Below are positions 18,802 through 26,399 of a stretch of 64,000 nucleotides of DNA, piece by piece. The stretch covers positions 1 to 64,000 of the forward strand of contig NZ_JACHLI010000021.1 in NCBI RefSeq assembly GCF_014204515.1, in the 5' to 3' direction. Positions within the stretch are counted from its first letter, which is position 1; every line of letters begins with the position of its first letter. The position numbers and the translations under genes were made by a program. The notes below the pieces were generated by a model that saw only the letters and a program-made list of their open reading frames with translations, made no database searches and was not told where the DNA came from. Source of the stretch: Pseudomonas nitroreducens. GTDB taxonomy: Bacteria; Pseudomonadota; Gammaproteobacteria; Pseudomonadales; Pseudomonadaceae.

Positions 18802-19692
18802 GTGTATTTCGATCTCGCCGACCTGCGCCTGATCTGCGCCATCGCCAGCACCGGCAGCCTGAGCAAGGCCGCGGCTTCGGTACCGGTGGCGGTATCGGCG
18901 GCGAGCAACCGCCTGCGCCAGTTCGAGGAGCGCTGCGGCCTGGCGCTGTTCACCCGGCACAGCGACGGCATGAGCCCGACGCCGGCCGGGCGCCTGGTGC
19001 TGGAGGCCGGCCAGCGCGTGCTGCGCGAGGCCCAGCAGCTGCGCGACATGCTGCAGGAGCTCAAGGGCGAGAAACGCATCACCCTGCGCCTGGGTGCCTC
19101 CACGGTGGCCAACAGCACTTTCCTGCCGACCGCCCTCGGGCCGTTCCTGGCTGACTACCCGCAGGTGGACCTGGAACTGATCGAGCAGAACAGTCGCGAC
19201 GTGCTGCGTGCGGTGCAGGAGGGTGGCGTCGATATCGGCGTGTACGACGGCAACCTGCCCACCACCGGCCTGCTGTCGCTGCCGTTCCGCCAGGACAAGC
19301 TGGTGCTGCTGGTGCCCCATGACCACCCGCTCGCCAGCCAGCGCCTGCCCAGCCTGCGCGATGCGCTGAGCTTTCCGTTCGTTGGCCTGCCGGCCGAGCG
19401 CGCCATGCAGCGCTTCGTCGAAGCAATGGCGGTGCGCAACGCGATGCCGCTGAAGGTGCGTGTGCGCGCTCCCAGCTTCGACGCCATCGCCCAGCTGGTC
19501 GCCCAGCGCGTGGGCGTGTCCATGCTGCCCGAGGCGGCGGCCACGCGGTTGGCGCAGGAGCTGCCGGTCAGCGTGGTGCCCCTGGAAGACGCCTGGGCCA
19601 CCCGCGAGCTGCGCCTGTGCGTGGCGAGCTGGGATGCCCTGTCCTCCCATGCGCGGCAGCTGGTGACCTACCTGATGGGCGAGGGGCGCTGA
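18802..19692 (+). CDS. LysR-family regulator divergent from the DMT exporter
   Basis: 296 aa from GTG 18802, with GGAG eight bases upstream. The N-terminal winged HTH reads LRLICAIASTGSLSKAAASVPVAVSAASNRLRQFEERCGLALFTR. The periplasmic-binding-protein-like effector domain begins near ITLRLGAS and includes FRQDKLVLLVPHDHPLA. A much longer in-frame upstream extension is only antisense reading through the exporter and is rejected. Likely controls the exporter at 17722; effector unknown. Confidence 0.88.
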   Translation: MYFDLADLRLICAIASTGSLSKAAASVPVAVSAASNRLRQFEERCGLALFTRHSDGMSPTPAGRLVLEAGQRVLREAQQLRDMLQELKGEKRITLRLGASTVANSTFLPTALGPFLADYPQVDLELIEQNSRDVLRAVQEGGVDIGVYDGNLPTTGLLSLPFRQDKLVLLVPHDHPLASQRLPSLRDALSFPFVGLPAERAMQRFVEAMAVRNAMPLKVRVRAPSFDAIAQLVAQRVGVSMLPEAAATRLAQELPVSVVPLEDAWATRELRLCVASWDALSSHARQLVTYLMGEGR

Positions 19693-19888
19693 CTCCTCCG
19701 TTCACCGCCCTCGTTTCCCAGCGGTTTTTCGCTTGCAGATTTCCGCCTGCAGTCTGCCGCAACCTCCTTCATACATTTGTACAGCGCCGTCTCCGCGGGC
19801 TTTGATTTCGTCGATGTTCAGCCGCCAGGCGCGTCCCTAATCTCCGGGGCAGGCGGCGTTGATGACGAATAATAAAAGGAGACAACCT

Positions 19889-21283
19889 GTGCCTATACAG
19901 ACTGAGCACGACCCGCGCTTGAAGCGTGCCCTCAAGACGCGACACATCAGCATGCTGGCCCTGGGCGGCGTCATCGGCGCCGGGCTTTTCGTCGGCTCCA
20001 GCGCGGTAATCGCCGCCACCGGGCCGGGTGCCTTCATCACCTACGCCATCACCGGCATCATCGTTGCGCTGGTGATGCGCATGCTTGGCGAAATGGCTGC
20101 CGCGCATCCTGCCAAGGGTTCCTTCGTCGATTACGCGCGCATGGCCTTCGGCCGCCCGGCGGGCTATATGACCGGCTGGTTGTACTGGTACTTCTGGGTG
20201 ATCGTAGTCGGCTTCGAGGCCGTGGTCGGCGGGCAGATCATCAATGGCTGGTTCCCCGACCTGCCGGTGTGGGCCATCGCCCTCGGGCTGATGGTCGGCA
20301 TGACGCTGCTGAACCTGATGTCCGTGCATTCCTTTGGCGAGGCCGAGTACTGGTTTGCCGGAGTCAAGGTGGCGGCCATCATCGTCTTCCTGATCGTCGC
20401 CGGCGCCTATGCCTTCCACCTCTGGCCGAACTCCACCGCGAGCTTCGCCAACCTCACCGAGCACGGTGGCTTCCTGCCCCACGGCGTGTCCTCGCTGTTC
20501 ACCGGCGTGGTGGTGGTGATCTTCTCCATGACCGGCGTGGAAGTCGCCACCCTGGCCGCCGCCGAGTCCGAAGACCCCTCGCGCAACATCCGCAAGGCGG
20601 TGAACACGGTGATGTTGCGCATCCTGGTGTTCTTCGTGCTGGCGACCTTCTTCATCGTGGTGGCGCAGCCCTGGACCGAGATCAAGGCCGGCAAGTCGCC
20701 GTTCGTGGCAACCCTGGAACACATCGGCATCCCCGGCGCCGGCCACATGCTCACCGCGGTGATCCTGGTGGCGGTGCTGTCGGTGCTCAACGCCGGGCTC
20801 TACACCTCCTCGCGCCTGCTCTACGTGCTGGCCTCCAACGACGAGGCGCCGCGCTGGATTGCCGCGGTGAGCCGCCGTGGCGTGCCGGTGCGCGGAGTGA
20901 TCGCTTCGACCCTGGTCGGCTATGGCTGCGTGGTGATCGCGGCGCTCTGGCCGGACACCGTGTTCCAGTTCCTGATCAACTCCTCCGGCACCGTGTTCCT
21001 CTTCGTCTACCTGGTGATCTGCCTGTCGCAGCTGAAGCTGCGTCGCCGCTGGGTGGCCGAGGGCAACCTGAAGTTCGCCATGTGGGGCCACCCCTGGCTG
21101 CCGTTGCTGGTGACCGCCTCGATCATCGCGGTGCTGGTGAGCATGGCCTTCGACCCGGGCATGCAGATCAGCCTGCTGCAGTGCCTGATCGCCATCGCCG
21201 CGATCGCCGCTTCCTACGTGCTGGTGCGCCTGTCCCGCAGCCGCCAGCAGGGCGGGGCGGCCCCGGCGGGCAGCGCTACATAA
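19889..21283 (+). CDS. APC-superfamily amino acid permease (BauD/GabP-like)
   Basis: 464 aa, twelve membrane helices. The first helix region HISMLALGGVIGAGLFVGSS carries the GGxIGxG substrate-binding turn typical of the AAT/GabP group. ATGPGAFITYAITGI and GEMAAAHPAKGSFVDYA follow, also family hallmarks. GTG 19889 is chosen because AAAAGGAG lies seven bases upstream. First gene of a four-gene operon with an FAD oxidase, a cupin and a CoA-acylating aldehyde dehydrogenase, so it likely imports the amine or amino acid that the operon degrades. Confidence 0.87.
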   Translation: MPIQTEHDPRLKRALKTRHISMLALGGVIGAGLFVGSSAVIAATGPGAFITYAITGIIVALVMRMLGEMAAAHPAKGSFVDYARMAFGRPAGYMTGWLYWYFWVIVVGFEAVVGGQIINGWFPDLPVWAIALGLMVGMTLLNLMSVHSFGEAEYWFAGVKVAAIIVFLIVAGAYAFHLWPNSTASFANLTEHGGFLPHGVSSLFTGVVVVIFSMTGVEVATLAAAESEDPSRNIRKAVNTVMLRILVFFVLATFFIVVAQPWTEIKAGKSPFVATLEHIGIPGAGHMLTAVILVAVLSVLNAGLYTSSRLLYVLASNDEAPRWIAAVSRRGVPVRGVIASTLVGYGCVVIAALWPDTVFQFLINSSGTVFLFVYLVICLSQLKLRRRWVAEGNLKFAMWGHPWLPLLVTASIIAVLVSMAFDPGMQISLLQCLIAIAAIAASYVLVRLSRSRQQGGAAPAGSAT

Positions 21284-21363
21284 GCCCGCGCGCAACGCCG
21301 CGTAACCCCCATTCGCCGCCGACTCATCACCTGTTCCATGGCCGTCAATTGGAAGCCAAGCCC

Positions 21364-22746
21364 ATGACCGCGAGATTCGATCTGACTCAGTTACCCAACA
21401 AGCCCCTGTGGTTCGAACAGGGCCCGTCCCGCGCACCTCTGGAAGGCAGCACGGACGCCGATGTCATCATCGTCGGCGCCGGCTACACCGGCCTGTGGAC
21501 CGCCTACTACCTGCTCAAGAGCGACCCTTCGCTGCGCGTGGTGCTGCTGGACAAGCGCGAGGTCGGCTTCGGCGCGTCCGGGCGCAACGGCGGCTGGGCC
21601 TCGGCGATCTTCCCGATCTCCCTGGAGCGCGTCGCCCAGCTGTACTCCCACGACGCCGCCCTGCAGCTGCAGGCGGCGATGAACGAGACGGTGGACGAGA
21701 TCGGCCGCGTCCTGGCGCTGGAAGGCGTCGAGGCGGACTACGCCAAGCAGGGCTTCCTCTCCCTGGCCCGCAGCGAGCCGCAACTGGCCCGTGCGCGGGC
21801 CACGGTGGAAGGCTCCGCGCGCTTCGGCCTGCCGAACCAGTGGCAACTGCTCAGCGGCAACCAGGCCGCCGCTCGGGTCGGTGCCGAAGGTACGCTGGGT
21901 GGGCTCTACACCGAACATTGCGCGCTGATCCATCCCGGCAAGCTGGTGCGCGGCCTCGCCCGGCTGGTGGAGACCCTGGGCGCGACCATCCACGAGCATT
22001 CCGCTGTCACCGAGATGGCGCCGGGCGTGGTGCGCACTGCGCGCGGCTCGGTCAAGGCCGGTTTCACGGTGCGTGCCACCGAGGCCTTCACCTCGCAGCA
22101 GTCGGGTTTCTCGCGCTTCGTCATCCCGCTGTACTCGCTGGTGCTGGCCACCGAGCCGTTGCCCGTGGAGTTGCGCCGCCAGCTCAACCTCGATCACCGC
22201 CTGGCCTTCAACGACATGCGCCACCTGCGCGTCTACGGCCAGGTAACGGCCGAGGGCCGGCTGGTCTTCGGCGGCCGCGGTGCACCTTATCGCTGGGGTT
22301 CGCGGATCACCGAAGACGCCGACCTGGTGGACAGCATCCACGGCAAGATCCACCAGACGCTGCTGGAGTTCTTCCCCGCGCTGGGCGACGCCCGCATCAC
22401 CCATCGCTGGGGCGGCGCGCTGGGTGTGTCGCGTGACTGGTGCCCGACCGTGAGCATCGACCGCGCCAACCGCATCGCCTGGGCCGGCAACTACGTGGGC
22501 GACGGCGTGGCCACCAGCAACCTGGCCGGCCGCATCCTGCGCAACCTGATCCAGGGCCGGGACGAGGCGATCAACAGCCTGCCCCTGGTCAACCACCGCT
22601 CCCCGTCCTGGGAGCCCGAGCCGCTGCGCTGGCTGGGTGTCAACAGCGGGCTCGCCGCCGCCTCGCTGAGCGACATCGAAGAGCGCGTCACCCATCGACC
22701 ATCCCGTACCGCGATGCTGCTGGAAAAGCTCACCGGTGCGCACTGA
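21364..22746 (+). CDS. FAD-dependent amine/amino-acid oxidase (DAO family)
   Basis: 460 aa. The ADP-binding motif VIIVGAGYTGLWTAYYLL is at residues ~34-51, followed by LLDKREVGFGASGRNGGWAS, the GxASGRNGG signature of the PuuB/DadA-like DAO group. The C-terminal FAD contact is WAGNYVGDGVATSNLAGRIL. It oxidises an amine to an imine/aldehyde with reduction of FAD. Start ATG 21364. In the operon it takes the place a transaminase has in bau-type beta-alanine clusters, so its substrate may be beta-alanine, a gamma-glutamyl-amine or a similar omega-amino acid (inference). Confidence 0.87.
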   Translation: MTARFDLTQLPNKPLWFEQGPSRAPLEGSTDADVIIVGAGYTGLWTAYYLLKSDPSLRVVLLDKREVGFGASGRNGGWASAIFPISLERVAQLYSHDAALQLQAAMNETVDEIGRVLALEGVEADYAKQGFLSLARSEPQLARARATVEGSARFGLPNQWQLLSGNQAAARVGAEGTLGGLYTEHCALIHPGKLVRGLARLVETLGATIHEHSAVTEMAPGVVRTARGSVKAGFTVRATEAFTSQQSGFSRFVIPLYSLVLATEPLPVELRRQLNLDHRLAFNDMRHLRVYGQVTAEGRLVFGGRGAPYRWGSRITEDADLVDSIHGKIHQTLLEFFPALGDARITHRWGGALGVSRDWCPTVSIDRANRIAWAGNYVGDGVATSNLAGRILRNLIQGRDEAINSLPLVNHRSPSWEPEPLRWLGVNSGLAAASLSDIEERVTHRPSRTAMLLEKLTGAH

Positions 22747-22758
22747 CAGGAGTATGCC

Positions 22759-23109
22759 GTGAGCACTTTCACGATCCTCAAATCCGCCGCCCTGCAAGCG
22801 CTGCCGCTGGTCAAGGCCGGCCAGCGCGCTGGCGCCGACCGTGGCGATCCGCAGATCGCCATCCAGCAGCTGGCGCCCGAGGCCACCGGCAACCTCGGCG
22901 TCTGGGAATGCCAGCCCGGTGGCTGGCCGGTGGTGAACCGCCCGGATACCGAATTCACCTACATCCTCTCCGGCCGCGCCGTGCTGACCGACGACGCCAG
23001 CGGCGAAGCGGTCGAGGTCAGCGGCGGTGACCTGATCATCCTGCCACCGGGCTGGACCGGCCGCTGGGACGTGCTGGAAACCGTGCGCAAGGTCTACGCG
23101 ATCTACTGA
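22759..23109 (+). CDS. Cupin-domain protein (DUF861-like)
   Basis: 116 aa from GTG 22759, with AGGAG seven bases upstream and only 12 bases after the oxidase stop. It is a single small beta-barrel: NLGVWECQPGGWPVVNRPDTEFTYILSGRAVLTDD and GGDLIILPPGWTGRWDVLE give cupin motifs 1 and 2 with GW and PPGW signatures. BauB-type small cupins accompany similar catabolic operons. Role unproven; perhaps a metabolite-binding or isomerase function. Confidence 0.82.
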   Translation: MSTFTILKSAALQALPLVKAGQRAGADRGDPQIAIQQLAPEATGNLGVWECQPGGWPVVNRPDTEFTYILSGRAVLTDDASGEAVEVSGGDLIILPPGWTGRWDVLETVRKVYAIY

Positions 23110-23194
23110 ACGCAGCCATTTCACCGACGGGGAATTCACCCAGTCGCCCCGATTTTCCGGGCGCCGTGCAGCGCCCCCTGAACGAGAACCCGCA

Positions 23195-24706
23195 ATGACC
23201 AACAGCATCGTCAACTGGATTTCCGGCGCCCGCGTGGAGTCCACCAGCGGCCAGCAACTGCCGGTCTACAACCCCGCCACCGGCGTCGTCACCGGCCAGG
23301 TACAGCTGGCCAGTCATGCCGACGTGGATAGCGCCGTGGCTTCGGCCAAGGCCGCGTTCCCGGCCTGGAGCAACCTGTCACCGCTGCGCCGCGCGCGCAT
23401 CCTCAACCGCTTCCTGGCGCTGCTCAACGAGCATCGCGACGACCTGGCCCGGCTGATCACCGCCGAGCACGGCAAGGTGTTCACCGACGCCCAGGGTGAA
23501 GTCACCCGCGGCATCGAGATCGTCGAGTTCGCCTGCGGCGCGCCGCAGCTGCTGAAGACCGATTTCACCGACCAGGTCAGTACCAACATCGACAACTGGA
23601 CCCTGCGCCAGGCATTGGGCGTGGTGGCCGGCATCACCCCGTTCAACTTCCCGGTGATGGTGCCGATGTGGATGTTCCCCGTGGCCCTGGCCACCGGTAA
23701 CACCTTCGTGCTCAAGCCGAGCCCCATCGATCCCAGCCCGAGCCTGTTCATCGCCGAGCTGCTCAAGCAGGCCGGCCTGCCCGATGGCGTGTTCAACGTG
23801 GTGCAGGGCGACAAGGAAGCGGTCAACGCACTGCTGGAGCATCCGGACGTGCAGGCGGTTTCCTTCGTCGGCTCCACGCCGATCGCCAACCATATCTACG
23901 AGACCGGCGCGCGCCACGGCAAGCGCGTGCAGGCCCTGGGCGGGGCGAAGAACCACCTGGTGGTGATGCCCGACGCGGACATCGACCAGGTCGTCGACGC
24001 GCTGATCGGTGCCGCCTACGGTTCGGCCGGCGAGCGCTGCATGGCGATCAGCGTGGCGGTGTTCGTTGGCGACGAGACGGCCGAGAAGGTGATGCCGAAA
24101 CTGATCGAGCGCACCCGCAGCCTGAAGGTGCTCAACGGCACCAACCTCGAGGCCGAGATGGGCCCGATCGTCACCCGTGCCGCGCTGGAGCGCATTACCG
24201 GCTACATCGAACAGGGTGTCAAAGAGGGCGCCACGATGCTGGTGGATGGTCGCGGCTTCCATGGCGAAGTGGCCGGCGAGGGTTGTGGCGACGGCTTCTG
24301 GCTGGGCGGCACGCTGTTCGACCACGTCACTCCGGACATGCGTATCTACAAGGAGGAAATCTTCGGCCCGGTGCTGGCCTGCATCCGCGTGAAGGATTTC
24401 GCCGAGGCGGTGCAGCTGATCAACGACCACGAATTCGGTAACGGCGTCAGCCTGTACACCCGCGACGGCCACGTCGCCCGCGAGTTCGGCCGGCGCATCC
24501 AGGTGGGCATGGTCGGCATCAACGTGCCGATCCCGGTGCCCATGGCCTGGCACGGCTTCGGTGGCTGGAAGAAGAGCCTGTTCGGCGACATGCATGCCTA
24601 CGGCGAGGAGGGCGTGCGCTTCTACACCAAACAGAAGAGCATCATGCAGCGCTGGCCGCAGGCGATCGCCAAGGGCGCCGAGTTCGCCATGCCGACCAGC
24701 AACTGA
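23195..24706 (+). CDS. mmsA: CoA-acylating methylmalonate/malonate-semialdehyde dehydrogenase
   Basis: 503 aa, the usual MmsA/IolA length. It shows ITPFNFPVMVPMWMFP, NTFVLKPSPIDPSPS and the catalytic cysteine in GSAGERCMAIS, which is specific to the CoA-acylating branch. It converts malonate semialdehyde or methylmalonate semialdehyde, with CoA and NAD, to acetyl- or propionyl-CoA and CO2. As last gene of the operon it would finish catabolism of the product made by the FAD oxidase. A strong hairpin follows at 24727. In a bau-like context it would act as BauC. Confidence 0.9.
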   Translation: MTNSIVNWISGARVESTSGQQLPVYNPATGVVTGQVQLASHADVDSAVASAKAAFPAWSNLSPLRRARILNRFLALLNEHRDDLARLITAEHGKVFTDAQGEVTRGIEIVEFACGAPQLLKTDFTDQVSTNIDNWTLRQALGVVAGITPFNFPVMVPMWMFPVALATGNTFVLKPSPIDPSPSLFIAELLKQAGLPDGVFNVVQGDKEAVNALLEHPDVQAVSFVGSTPIANHIYETGARHGKRVQALGGAKNHLVVMPDADIDQVVDALIGAAYGSAGERCMAISVAVFVGDETAEKVMPKLIERTRSLKVLNGTNLEAEMGPIVTRAALERITGYIEQGVKEGATMLVDGRGFHGEVAGEGCGDGFWLGGTLFDHVTPDMRIYKEEIFGPVLACIRVKDFAEAVQLINDHEFGNGVSLYTRDGHVAREFGRRIQVGMVGINVPIPVPMAWHGFGGWKKSLFGDMHAYGEEGVRFYTKQKSIMQRWPQAIAKGAEFAMPTSN

Positions 24707-24726
24707 CGCGAAGCACCCGTGACACG

Positions 24727-24758
24727 CGACGGCCCCGTACACTGGTACGGGGCCGTCG
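24727..24758. terminator. Strong bidirectional hairpin between convergent operons
   Basis: Perfect 14-bp arms CGACGGCCCCGTAC (24727-24740) and GTACGGGGCCGTCG (24745-24758) have a 4-base loop, followed by TGCTTT on the plus strand. It separates the catabolic operon from the convergent PucR gene. Confidence 0.85.
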
Positions 24759-24763
24759 TGCTT

Positions 24764-26206
24764 TCAAGGCTCGAACAGGTCGGCGTTCCTGCCGGCCTGG
24801 ATGGCGATCCAGAAGCGCGCGATGCCCTGGGTGGTGGTGGGCTTGATGCCGGTGAGCTGTTCCACCAGCTTCAGGCGGTAGACCAGGGTCTGGCGGTGGA
24901 TGCCCAGGTCGAAGGCGCTGGCCTTCCAGTTGCCGTCGTTGTCCAGGAACCTCAACAGCGTCCTGAGCAGCTCCGCACCCTGGCTGCGGTCGTGCTCGAT
25001 CAGCGGGCCGAGGTAGCGGCCCACCAGCGCGCGGGCTTCGGCCAGGGACTTGGGCGCCATGATCAGCCCGGTCTCGGCTTCGCCGTAACGCAGGACGACG
25101 GCCCCGATATCCTGCGCCTGGGTCAGGGCCAGGCGTGCCTGGCGCACGCTTTCGCGCAGACCGGTAGCGGCGGCGATGGCACCGCTGACGCCGACTACCG
25201 TGTCTTCGCCCAGAAGGCTGCGCAGTGCCCGGATGCTGTCGGCGTCGTCACCGATGATCGCCAGCAGCAGACCGTTGTCGTTCAGCAGCAGTGGGCTCGC
25301 CTGATGCAGGGCAGGCGCCTGGTGCAGCTCCTCGGCGCTCCAGGTGCCACGCTTGCCTGGCTTGACGGCCAGGCACACCAGGGTGCCGCCCAGGCCGCGC
25401 TGTTCGAGCAGGGGCCGGGCCAGGGCGAGTTCGGTTTCGCTTTCCAGCAGGCTGCGCAGCAGCGCAGCGCCTTCTTCGCGCTGCACGTCGCGATGGATCA
25501 TCAGGCGTTCCAGTTCGACCCCCAGCAGGCCGACCAGGGAGCGCACCAGGATGGGGTCGTCGAGGGTTCTTTCACCCTTGCGGGCGAGCAGCAGGTTGGC
25601 GCGGGTGCGCCCGCCGATGGGAATGCGCTCGACCTGTTCCGGAGCCGGCCGGCGCGGGGCGCTGGATTCGACGATGCGCTGGCCGCTGGCGGCGTCCTCG
25701 ATGGCCAGGCTCAGGTCCAGGGTCGCGGCGAGGATCGACAGTCGTCCGGCCATCTGCGGTTCCTTGCGCAGCGCTTCGGCGTAGGTCTGGAACAACCGCT
25801 CGCTGGCGTTGAAGCGCTCGCGCTGGGCCTGCAGCACGCTTTCGATCACATGGTGGGAGAGCTTGTTGAAAGCCAGCTCGAAGCTGCCGAGCAACACCGG
25901 GAACAGCAGGCGGTCGGCGGCCTTCAGCAGCTTGGCGGACAGCTCCGGCGCCCCCGGCCTGGGCGCGTACACCAGCGCGCTGGCGTTGCTCTGCACCAAT
26001 TGCTCGAGCCAGCTCACCTGATCCGCCGCCGCCTGCGGCATGCCCAGGCCGGTGGTCATCACCAGGTCGCCCGGCGAAATCCAGCGCCAGGGGTCCGGCA
26101 GATCCACCGCGTGGGCCCAGGTGATCAGTCGGCTGGTGCCGCTCAAGCCTGCAACGCGCTGCAGTTTCAGCGCATCGATTTCGATGAGGTCCTGCACCGT
26201 GAGCAT
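24764..26206 (-). CDS. PucR-family transcriptional regulator
   Basis: 480 aa. The N-terminal PucR sensor domain begins MLTVQDLIEIDALKLQRVAGLSG and includes WISPGDLVMTTGLGM. The C-terminal HTH is LLRTLLRFLDNDGNWKASAFDLGIHRQTLVYRLKLVEQLTG, the classic PucR C-terminal helix-turn-helix. Such regulators control purine, GABA and amino-acid catabolism. Convergent with the permease-oxidase-cupin-dehydrogenase operon, so it is the best candidate for its activator. Inducer unknown. Confidence 0.88.
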   Translation of the reverse strand: MLTVQDLIEIDALKLQRVAGLSGTSRLITWAHAVDLPDPWRWISPGDLVMTTGLGMPQAAADQVSWLEQLVQSNASALVYAPRPGAPELSAKLLKAADRLLFPVLLGSFELAFNKLSHHVIESVLQAQRERFNASERLFQTYAEALRKEPQMAGRLSILAATLDLSLAIEDAASGQRIVESSAPRRPAPEQVERIPIGGRTRANLLLARKGERTLDDPILVRSLVGLLGVELERLMIHRDVQREEGAALLRSLLESETELALARPLLEQRGLGGTLVCLAVKPGKRGTWSAEELHQAPALHQASPLLLNDNGLLLAIIGDDADSIRALRSLLGEDTVVGVSGAIAAATGLRESVRQARLALTQAQDIGAVVLRYGEAETGLIMAPKSLAEARALVGRYLGPLIEHDRSQGAELLRTLLRFLDNDGNWKASAFDLGIHRQTLVYRLKLVEQLTGIKPTTTQGIARFWIAIQAGRNADLFEP

Positions 26207-26291
26207 GGTGGCCGTGTTCCTGGAAGCGAGCCCGGCATGCTACCGGCTAATGCCGCGGGGAGCCATTTTCCTGGGGCGCCTGGAGAGCCCT

Positions 26292-26309
26292 TGTATCGCC
26301 GTCGATACA
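26292..26309. promoter_or_regulatory. Inverted repeat upstream of the PucR gene
   Basis: TGTATCG (26292-26298) and CGATACA (26303-26309) form perfect 7-bp arms around CCGT. It lies 85 bases before the PucR start and could be its operator. It lies in the PucR/receptor divergent region, so a role for the receptor is also possible. Confidence 0.45.
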
Positions 26310-26326
26310 CAAAAGAGGAGAAATTC

Positions 26327-26351
26327 GCAAATAGGATGAATTACTATTTGC
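26327..26351. promoter_or_regulatory. Inverted repeat before the siderophore receptor, Fur-like
   Basis: GCAAATAG (26327-26334) and CTATTTGC (26344-26351) are perfect 8-bp arms with a 9-base spacer, 49 bases before the receptor ATG. The AT-rich stretch running on to 26370 (AAAAAATAATCACTCTC) partly resembles a Fur box. Iron control of such receptors is established for the family; the exact site is inferred. Confidence 0.5.
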
Positions 26352-26399
26352 AAAAAATAATCACTCTCTGCCAAAACTTCCACACAAGGCCGTTCATCC

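Noticed and set aside
20269..21363. N-terminal extension of the FAD oxidase through the permease gene
   Set aside because: It overlaps the permease in another frame and is Arg/Gly-rich; the FAD-binding motif begins soon after ATG 21364.
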